Assembly: GCA_021324395.1 (NCBI GenBank)
Contig: JAJPJG010000031.1
Span: 62,001-126,000, forward strand
DNA: 64,000 bases
DNA from: Spartobacteria bacterium
GTDB taxonomy: Bacteria > Verrucomicrobiota > Verrucomicrobiia > Chthoniobacterales > Chthoniobacteraceae
Direction: 5' to 3'
How positions within the stretch are numbered: the stretch's first letter is position 1; each line of letters starts with the position of its first letter. A program made the translations under genes and the position numbers. Positions 55,012-61,561 of this stretch are shown piece after piece. The notes under the pieces were generated by a model. It did not search any database, was not told the DNA's origin, and worked only from the letters and a program-made list of their open reading frames with translations.

Positions 55012-55847
55012 TGAGCGATTCTGACGACTGGATCACGCTGGAACAAGCGGCCGAATTCATGCGAAGCGGCACCGGGCGCGGTGTAAAAATCGCGGTGCTT
55101 GATACCGGTATCGATACCACGCATCCCTCGCTCGCCGGCGTGCGGCTTTTGCATGACCATGCTTACGAGGAAGTCTACGAACCGACAACCACTTTAGAGA
55201 CGGTGAGCGGCAATAATGAAGATTTCCACGGACACGGAACTGCTGTTGCGGACATCATTCACCGTGTTGCGCCGGAGGCGGAAATCGGGAGCTTTCACGT
55301 GTTGGTCAAAAATACGGAGTCGCGAACTGAAATAGTCGCCCGCGGCGCTGTGGAAGCGATCGATCGAGGCTATTCGATTCTCAATTGTTCCTTCGGGTGC
55401 AACGTGCCCGAACATGCACTTCGCTACAAAAGCTGGGTGGATATGGCTTATTTAAAAAACGTCCACGTCGTCGCTGCCGGCTCGAGCGTTGACCCGCGCG
55501 AGGAGTTATGGCCGGGATTTTTCACGTCGGTGATTTCCGTGGACGTCGCGGACTTGCCGGACGAAAACGATTTGTATTACAAACGCGACTCCGTCGTTGA
55601 ATTTTATGCGCATGCCGTAAACCTAAAAGTCGCGTGGTCGAGCAAACTCTTCAGACATATCACCGGCAGTAGTTTTGCCGCTGCGCGCGTGACCGGATTG
55701 CTGGCGCGCCTGCTTTCCGAAGCGCCGCACCTGACGCCTTGCCAGGCCAAGGCGATTCTCCACCGAATCGCCCGGCCATGGCCACCCGCGGCGGGCGAGG
55801 TTAGTTATCGTGAGGCTCCACCCCCGCAGAGCCTCTTTTATCTGTAA
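55011..55847 (+). CDS. Cytosolic subtilisin-family (S8) serine protease
   Basis: A 278-residue compact subtilase with no signal peptide and no propeptide. The triad is complete: D31 in LDTGID, H75 in HGHGTAV, and S221 in GSSFAAARVTG. Lack of a secretion signal suggests a cytosolic enzyme, perhaps held inactive by the GAF partner encoded just upstream. Its 3' end overlaps the convergent small gene by 47 bp. Its place in a module with a GAF protein and a sigma factor suggests regulated proteolysis of a signalling target; the target is unknown. Confidence 0.8.
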   Translation: MSDSDDWITLEQAAEFMRSGTGRGVKIAVLDTGIDTTHPSLAGVRLLHDHAYEEVYEPTTTLETVSGNNEDFHGHGTAVADIIHRVAPEAEIGSFHVLVKNTESRTEIVARGAVEAIDRGYSILNCSFGCNVPEHALRYKSWVDMAYLKNVHVVAAGSSVDPREELWPGFFTSVISVDVADLPDENDLYYKRDSVVEFYAHAVNLKVAWSSKLFRHITGSSFAAARVTGLLARLLSEAPHLTPCQAKAILHRIARPWPPAAGEVSYREAPPPQSLFYL

Positions 55848-56055
55848 CCTGCCTGGCCACCCATCGCACCCATGTAGGCCTTTTCTTAAGCGAATTGCAG
55901 AGATATGGCCGCTCGGTATCCTCGCAATCTCCCACGGCAAATTCCACGAGCTTGTCGTGCAATTCGCCAGCCGGCATTTCTATACCTAGTTCCTCGACAT
56001 CCGGCTTGCAGCGGTCGAGGAAGGCCATGATTCGTGCAAAATCGCTTAGTTCCAT
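55801..56055 (-). CDS. Small conserved-looking protein opposite the protease
   Basis: An 84-residue soluble protein starting MELSDFARIMAFL and containing a CKPDVEELGIEMP block and a Trp-rich WVRWVARQV near the end. No known family recognised. The ATG at 56055 lies only 1-2 bp past the conserved TCTATTCTGTTA of promoter copy 2, implying a leaderless or nearly leaderless transcript. It faces the protease gene and overlaps its end by 47 bp. An inhibitor or anti-sigma function is possible but not shown. Confidence 0.6.
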   Translation of the reverse strand: MELSDFARIMAFLDRCKPDVEELGIEMPAGELHDKLVEFAVGDCEDTERPYLCNSLKKRPTWVRWVARQVTDKRGSAGVEPHDN

Positions 56056-56095
56056 AACAGAATAGACGGACGAAAATCGGTTTCTTGCAAAAAAT
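56055..56095 (-). promoter_or_regulatory. Promoter-like element, copy 2 (small gene)
   Basis: Minus-strand TTTTTTGCAAGAAAC, then TCGTCCGTCTATTCTGTTA running directly into the ATG of the 84-residue gene. Same blocks as copy 1 at 53959-53998, with the inner gap one base shorter. It lies 30-70 bp beyond the end of the sigma factor gene. Confidence 0.6.
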
Positions 56096-56124
56096 GTTGT
56101 TTTTTATACACAAAAAATGACGAT

Positions 56125-56793
56125 TTATTGAAAAAGAGGCCGATCGACGCTGTCGCAGAGCTGCACGAAGTCATCCCACGTCAAATCAAGAAACGGTTCC
56201 TCTTGTTTGATAAATGTTAAAATATCTGTTTCCAGCGCTTGCTGTGTTTGGTGCAAAATGCGACTGATTTTTGATTCATCCATTTTCCACATGCGACCGA
56301 CTTCCGATTGCGTCAGGTTGCCGTAGTGGACAAGCTGCAGCATCACGAAATGCTCGGAAGGAGAGCGATCAATCGCGTAATTGAGCGCACGCCGCATCAA
56401 GTCGAGCAGCGGCGGATCGTTGGTTCGCTCGGGCATAGTGATGCCAATCGGCTTGCCCTCCTCCTCGTCATCGGGCAACGGAACGTAGTGTCCGTCTTCC
56501 CGGCGTTTATCGATGATCCGGTTCAGAACGACTGCCTTGAGCCAGTAACCCAACGCGCACTGACCGCGATATTTGAAAAATAGCGGGCGATTTTTTCCAT
56601 GCGGCTGAATGCAATCGGTCCAGAGAGTGGTGATCAATTCATTGACTTCTTCCGCTCCAGCGCCCATGCGGCTAAGAAAAGCGCCAAGTGCGCCGTGATA
56701 TTTCTCATGCAGCACGCCGATCGCACGCGAGTTGCCGGCGAGGCAGCGATCCACCAATTCCAAATCTTCAGGATATTTGGGGGACCTTCTCAT
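56125..56793 (-). CDS. ECF-like RNA polymerase sigma factor
   Basis: A 222-residue sigma-70-family protein. Region 2 (about 10-80) has AVVLNRIIDKRRE and an AIGVLHEKYHGALGAFL helix; region 4 (about 130-200) has a helix-turn-helix around LTQSEVGRMWKMDESKISRIL. It lacks regions 1 and 3, the ECF layout. The acidic segment between the two domains contains PDDEEEGK. The upstream 155 bp are shared with the divergent rnc. The two promoter-like elements flanking the neighbouring genes are candidates for its targets. No classical anti-sigma gene is adjacent. Confidence 0.82.
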   Translation of the reverse strand: MRRSPKYPEDLELVDRCLAGNSRAIGVLHEKYHGALGAFLSRMGAGAEEVNELITTLWTDCIQPHGKNRPLFFKYRGQCALGYWLKAVVLNRIIDKRREDGHYVPLPDDEEEGKPIGITMPERTNDPPLLDLMRRALNYAIDRSPSEHFVMLQLVHYGNLTQSEVGRMWKMDESKISRILHQTQQALETDILTFIKQEEPFLDLTWDDFVQLCDSVDRPLFQ

Positions 56794-56948
56794 CGGATTC
56801 CATCAATGCGTCATTGCGTTGCGACGTTCAATGGAAAATCGCTGGTGACAATGATTTTACGCGTCTGAAATACGCGATTTCACCGGCGGATGCGCGAATG
56901 AGTTGTGCTTGAGCGCGACAAATTATATTTGTTTGCCCTTCCCAGGAC

Positions 56949-57647
56949 ATGACGCCACTCGAACAACGGATCAAATACAAGTTCCGCAACTCGCTGTTGC
57001 TTGCGGAAGCGTTGACGCATCCGAGTCTGGGCTACGAAACACAGCGTCATCACTTTGACAATCAACGTTTGGAGTTTCTCGGCGACGCCGTGTTGCAGCT
57101 TATTTTCACGCGGCATTTGTTCGATTTGTTTCCGACGTTCAGCGAGGGGCAGCTTACAAAATTGCGCGCACGGCTCGTGTCGCGTGAAGGCCTGAAAGTC
57201 CACGCGATCGCGATCGGGCTTGGCGATTTTTTGATGATGGGCAAAGGCGAGGAGTCGAGCGGCGGACGCGCGCGCGCATCGGCGCTCGCGGATGCGTTCG
57301 AAGCATTGATCGGCGCGATGTATCTCGACAGCGATCTCGAGACGGTGCGCAAATTCGTGCTCGATGAGGCAAAGCTCGACATCGAAAACCTGCGCATCGA
57401 GCCGATGGACGTGAATCCGAAAGGCCGTCTGCAGGAACTCCTGCAAGCACTGACGCCGCAAAGTCCGCAATACGTCATCACGTCGCAATCCGGACCGGAA
57501 CATCAAAAACAATTCGTCGCTGTCGTAAAATGGAACGGCATCGAGCTCGGCCGCGGCGAAGGCCACAGTAAAAAAGAAGCGCACACCGCAGCAGCGATCG
57601 ACGCGCTCAATCGCGAGGAATGGAAATCGCAATTTCCTTCCGCATAA
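56949..57647 (+). CDS. rnc: Ribonuclease III
   Basis: Double-strand-specific endoribonuclease for rRNA processing and gene regulation, 232 residues. The catalytic domain has the signature LEFLGDAVLQL (about 40-50) with metal-binding acidic residues and DAFEALIGAMYLD (about 115-127). The C-terminal double-stranded RNA-binding domain ends with GEGHSKKEAHTAAAIDAL. Divergent from the sigma factor gene and convergent, across a structured spacer, with the PfkB kinase gene. Confidence 0.96.
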   Translation: MTPLEQRIKYKFRNSLLLAEALTHPSLGYETQRHHFDNQRLEFLGDAVLQLIFTRHLFDLFPTFSEGQLTKLRARLVSREGLKVHAIAIGLGDFLMMGKGEESSGGRARASALADAFEALIGAMYLDSDLETVRKFVLDEAKLDIENLRIEPMDVNPKGRLQELLQALTPQSPQYVITSQSGPEHQKQFVAVVKWNGIELGRGEGHSKKEAHTAAAIDALNREEWKSQFPSA

Positions 57648-57873
57648 CTCGCCAACAACTGCGAATAAATCCCAATAACCGCTGCGCTTCGTGAGTTGTC
57701 GCGGCGCGCGGGTTTTCAGCCCAAGATTATTCGCAGGTAAAAATCGTCGCGGAACAAGCCATGTGGCGCAGTGGAACAGACATTGCGCGAGTTGTTCACA
57801 CCGTTAAGAAGAAGAAGAAAGCTTCGAGAGTTTTTAATTCTTTAATACAAGCTTGTGAACAAATCGCGGCGCG
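57648..57873. other. Convergent spacer with two large-loop inverted repeats
   Basis: 226 bp between the rnc and PfkB kinase stops, with no gene. CTGCGAATAA (57659-57668) pairs with TTATTCGCAG (57727-57736), and CGCGAGTTGTTCACA (57786-57800) pairs, with one mismatch, with TGTGAACAAATCGCG (57854-57868). Loops are 58 and 53 nt. TTGTTCACA resembles a DnaA box but has one mismatch to TTWTNCACA. Could be a bidirectional terminator region or a small RNA gene. Confidence 0.4.
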
Positions 57874-58791
57874 CTACTCCAGCACCTCGAAATGGCTCAT
57901 CAGCTTGAACATTTGGTAGCGCTCCTCGATGTCCTGGTAGGACAGCTTGCGCAGGCGCTCGAGTGAAAACGCCTCAACGTTGTAGCTCGCGAGCACGCTG
58001 CCGTAGACGACCGCCTTGCGGAGATGCTCAAACGTGATCGCGCTGTGATCGAGGCTCGCGAGATAGCCGGCAAGCCCGCCCGCGAATGTGTCGCCGGCGC
58101 CGGTCGGGTCGTGGATGTCCTCGAGCGGATAAGCGGCGCACGAGAAAAAGACATTTGGCCCAAAAAGCAAACAGCCGTGCTCGCCTTTTTTGATCGCGAC
58201 GTATTTCGGTCCGAGTTCGCGGATGCAATTTCCGGCGCGGATGAGGCTTGTCTCTTTCGTCAATTCGCGAGCCTCGCCGTCATTTAAAATCAGCATGTCG
58301 ACGCGCTTGAGTAGCGCGAGCAGATCATCTTTGGCGATGTTGATCCACAAATCCATCGTATCGGCGATGATGAAACGCGGGCGCTCCATTTGATCGAGCA
58401 CATGGCTCTGGAGTTTCGGCGCGATATTCGCCAGCAACACGAATGGAGTGTCTGCATAAGCCTTTGGCAACATCGGCGTGAAATGCTCGAAGACGTTCAG
58501 CTCGATACTACGTGTCGTGCGCGTGTTTAAATCCCAGTGATATTCGCCGCTCCAGCGGAAGGTTTTTCCCGGCACGATCTGCAGGCCTGAGAGATCAATC
58601 CTGTGCGAGGAAAAATAATCGACGTGCGCTTTCGGAAAATCATCACCGACGACACCGACGAGGTTGACGCCGGTGAAAAAACTCGCGCCGACCGCGGCAT
58701 ACGACGCCGAGCCGCCGAGCAAGTCCGCGTGTTCCTCGACAGGCGTTTTGACGGTATCAAGACCAATGGAACCAACAACAAGAACGGACAT
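57874..58791 (-). CDS. PfkB-family carbohydrate or nucleoside kinase
   Basis: A 305-residue ribokinase-fold kinase. GSIGLDTV at the start and DPTGAGDTFAGGLAGYL (about 229-245) hold the substrate-binding start and the anion hole/catalytic Asp of the family. Adenosine kinase, ribokinase or a related function is possible; neighbours do not decide it. It is the last of four minus-strand genes accB, accC, thiE, pfkB-like, 24 bp after thiE. Convergent with rnc. Confidence 0.85.
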   Translation of the reverse strand: MSVLVVGSIGLDTVKTPVEEHADLLGGSASYAAVGASFFTGVNLVGVVGDDFPKAHVDYFSSHRIDLSGLQIVPGKTFRWSGEYHWDLNTRTTRSIELNVFEHFTPMLPKAYADTPFVLLANIAPKLQSHVLDQMERPRFIIADTMDLWINIAKDDLLALLKRVDMLILNDGEARELTKETSLIRAGNCIRELGPKYVAIKKGEHGCLLFGPNVFFSCAAYPLEDIHDPTGAGDTFAGGLAGYLASLDHSAITFEHLRKAVVYGSVLASYNVEAFSLERLRKLSYQDIEERYQMFKLMSHFEVLE

Positions 58792-58815
58792 CGATTTAAG
58801 ATTTCTGATTTAAGA

Positions 58816-59451
58816 TTAACGGTTCGCCAGCAGCATCGCTTTCGCGTCGCGTGTGTAGCTCACGATGTCGGCGGCTTTCAAAATGCCGGAGACGATGACC
58901 GCGCGTTTTGCGCCGGCGGCGAGCACGGAAGCTAGGTTCTCGAGCTTGATGCCGCCAATACAAAAAATCGGAACCCGCACCAGCTCGTGCACGCGTGCGA
59001 TGTCATCGAGGCCAATCGGTTTGTAGTCGGGCTTTGTTGGTGTGGCGAAAAGCGGGCCGAAACCGATGTAGTCCGCACCCTCGGCCATCGCGACGACCGC
59101 TTGCTGGTAGGTGTGTGTCGATTTGCCGATGATGGCGTTTTTTCCCGCGAGAATGCGCGCCTGCTCGGGGTTGTAGTCATCGTCCTGCCCGATGTGAACG
59201 CCCTGCGCGCCGACCTCGGCGGAGATTTCCGGATAGTCGTTAATGATCAGCGGCACGCCCGCCGCGCGCGTCACCGGCGCGAGTTGCTCGCCGAACCAAA
59301 GCACGTCCTTCTCGACGTATTCCTTCGCGCGCAACTGCACGATATCGACGCCGCCTTCGATCATTTTTTCCGCGACGATCGTGACGTCCGCAGGCGGGAT
59401 GTAGGCGAGGTCGAGGATGCCGTAGAGAAAACAATCGGCGATGGTTTTCAT
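58816..59451 (-). CDS. thiE: Thiamine-phosphate synthase
   Basis: Joins HMP-pyrophosphate and THZ-phosphate to thiamine phosphate. It is 211 residues, TIM-barrel sized. Recognisable are DIVQLRAKEY (about 34-43), IINDYPEISAEVGAQGVHIGQDD (about 70-92), IGKSTHTYQQAV (about 107-118), DYIGFGPLFATPTKP and IGGIKLENLASVLAAGAKR near 168. It follows accC by 12 bp, an unusual partner; no TPP riboswitch is seen in the gap. Confidence 0.92.
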   Translation of the reverse strand: MKTIADCFLYGILDLAYIPPADVTIVAEKMIEGGVDIVQLRAKEYVEKDVLWFGEQLAPVTRAAGVPLIINDYPEISAEVGAQGVHIGQDDDYNPEQARILAGKNAIIGKSTHTYQQAVVAMAEGADYIGFGPLFATPTKPDYKPIGLDDIARVHELVRVPIFCIGGIKLENLASVLAAGAKRAVIVSGILKAADIVSYTRDAKAMLLANR

Positions 59452-59463
59452 CGCGCGATCCCG

Positions 59464-60828
59464 TTATCGCCGGAACTCCGCACTGCGCGAGGCGATCATT
59501 TTTTCGACGAAACCGGTGTTGTATTTGCCGCGGAGAAAATCAGGGTTGCGCATGATCGCGTGCTGGAACGGAATCGTGGTCTTGATGCCGGTGACGAGAT
59601 ACTCGCTGAGCGCGCGGTCCATGCGCGCGATCGCATTGGCGCGGGTGGTGCCCATGCCGATGACTTTGGCGATCATCGAGTCGTAATGCGACGGCACGGT
59701 GTAGCCGGCATACGCGTGTGAATCGATGCGGATGCCACGGCCGCCGGGTGCGTAGTAGAGATCGATCTTGCCGGGACTTGGCTGGAAATTATTAAACGGA
59801 TCCTCGGCATTTACGCGGCACTGGATGGCGTGGTAGCGCAGCGTGGGATTGCGCACGAAATGCGAGAGCGGCTCGCCGGCGGCGATCTTGATCTGCTCTT
59901 TCACGAGATCAATGCCGTAAGCCTCCTCCGTGATCGTGTGCTCCACCTGGATGCGCGTATTCATTTCCATGAAATAGAAATTCCCGTGGTCATCCACGAG
60001 ATACTCCATCGTGCCGGCACCTTCGTAGTCGACGGATTCGGCGAGTTTCACGGACGCCTTGCCCATCTTCGCGCGCAGATCGTCCGTCATGAGCGGAGAC
60101 GGGCATTCCTCGATGATCTTTTGGTTGCGGCGCTGCATCGAGCAATCGCGCTCGCCGATGTGCACGACATCGCCTTTGCGATCCGCCATGACCTGAAACT
60201 CGATGTGGTGCGGATTCTCGATCAGTTTTTCAATGTAAACGCCCGAATTGCCAAACGCCTTCTCGGCCTCCATGCGCGCGCCGTGAAAACCTTGCACGAG
60301 CGACACGTCATTGTGCGCGGGCCGCATGCCTTTGCCGCCGCCGCCGGCGACCGCTTTGATCATCACGGGATAACCGATTTTCTTCGCAATCTTCACCGCT
60401 TGGTCCTCGGTCTCGACGATACCGTCGCTGCCGGGCGTGATCGGCACACCGGCTTTGCGCGCAGTTTCCCGCGCCGTGTTTTTGTCGCCCATCGCGCGGA
60501 TTGCCGCAGGCGACGGCCCGATGAACTTGATGTTGCAGCTCGCGCAAACTTCTGCGAAATGCGCGTTCTCCGCGAGAAAACCGTAGCCCGGATGAATCGC
60601 ATCGACGTCGCCGATTTCCGCCGCGCTGATGATGCGATCGATCTTTAAATAACTGCTCGCGCTCGACGCCGGCCCGATGCAGATCGCCTCGTCGGCCAGT
60701 TGCACGTGCAGCGAATCGATATCCGCCTCCGAGTAAACCGCGAGCGTGCGGATGCCGAGTTCCTTGCACGCGCGGATGACGCGCAACGCGATTTCGCCGC
60801 GGTTAGCGATGAGGACTTTGTCGAACAT
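59464..60828 (-). CDS. accC: Biotin carboxylase, acetyl-CoA carboxylase subunit
   Basis: ATP-grasp enzyme carboxylating the biotin of AccB for malonyl-CoA synthesis, 454 residues. [17 protein letters not shown] (4-20) is the N-terminal signature, GGGGKGMR (about 163-170) binds ATP, and [11 protein letters not shown] (about 288-298) contains the active-site Glu, Asn and Arg. It lies 4 bp downstream of accB, the standard pair. accA/accD are elsewhere. Confidence 0.96.
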   Translation of the reverse strand: MFDKVLIANRGEIALRVIRACKELGIRTLAVYSEADIDSLHVQLADEAICIGPASSASSYLKIDRIISAAEIGDVDAIHPGYGFLAENAHFAEVCASCNIKFIGPSPAAIRAMGDKNTARETARKAGVPITPGSDGIVETEDQAVKIAKKIGYPVMIKAVAGGGGKGMRPAHNDVSLVQGFHGARMEAEKAFGNSGVYIEKLIENPHHIEFQVMADRKGDVVHIGERDCSMQRRNQKIIEECPSPLMTDDLRAKMGKASVKLAESVDYEGAGTMEYLVDDHGNFYFMEMNTRIQVEHTITEEAYGIDLVKEQIKIAAGEPLSHFVRNPTLRYHAIQCRVNAEDPFNNFQPSPGKIDLYYAPGGRGIRIDSHAYAGYTVPSHYDSMIAKVIGMGTTRANAIARMDRALSEYLVTGIKTTIPFQHAIMRNPDFLRGKYNTGFVEKMIASRSAEFRR

Positions 60829-60832
60829 TCGC

Positions 60833-61330
60833 TTATTTCAAGCGGAACAGCGGCTGGCCAAATTGCACCGGCTTGCCGTTTTCGATCAGAATCTCCGTGA
60901 TCGTGCCGCTCATCTCGGCTTTGATTTCATTCATCACTTTCATCGCCTCGATGATGCAGACGACCGTATCGGCCGTCACTTCCTGGCCGACCTCCACATA
61001 CGGCGCGGATTCAGGCGACGCTGCGGTATAAAACGTCCCCACCATCGGCGAAATGATCTCCTTGCCCGACGGCACGTGCGCGGCTGCGGTGGCTTCAGTG
61101 GGAGCACCAGCCGCAGCACTCGGAGCGGCCATCGGCGCGGCGTGCGCGACATGCATCGGCGCTGCTGTGGAAATCATGGGCTGAAAATCGCCGCCCTTCT
61201 TGAGCGTAATCTTGAAGCCTTCCTTCTCCATCTTAAAGACGGAGAGGTCGTTCTTCTTCATGAGGGCAATAAGTTCTTTAATTTCTTTTAAATCCAAGGC
61301 GTCCTCCTGTTGGGGTGAAGTTTCGCGCAT
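60833..61330 (-). CDS. accB: Biotin carboxyl carrier protein
   Basis: Carrier subunit of acetyl-CoA carboxylase, 165 residues from the ATG complementary to 61328-61330. N-terminal helical region, an Ala/Pro-rich linker (about 55-95) and the C-terminal biotinyl domain with the target lysine K131 in EAMKVMNE. The preceding in-frame ATG at 61381 adds 17 residues without similarity. It leads the accB-accC-thiE-pfkB-like group. Confidence 0.95.
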   Translation of the reverse strand: MRETSPQQEDALDLKEIKELIALMKKNDLSVFKMEKEGFKITLKKGGDFQPMISTAAPMHVAHAAPMAAPSAAAGAPTEATAAAHVPSGKEIISPMVGTFYTAASPESAPYVEVGQEVTADTVVCIIEAMKVMNEIKAEMSGTITEILIENGKPVQFGQPLFRLK

Positions 61331-61561
61331 GCTAGGAACCGACGCGAAAATGCGCAAGGCTGTTGTCACCGGCTTTTGCAAATTTCACACCGGTTATTTT
61401 TCCGCCCGCACGGCTATCGCCATTTTGCCTGCGTCGATTTCGCCATGAAACATGCGAATCCTCCCCGCACATCATCGGACCGCTCGGGCTGCCGTAATCT
61501 CCCGCTCCGGCCCAGATGGCACAGTGCACTGCAGACCGGGCGTTGTTGTCGGAAAAGCGCT

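Noticed and set aside
57792-57862. Chromosomal replication origin with DnaA boxes
   Set aside because: Only two imperfect boxes, no cluster, no dnaA or dnaN nearby.
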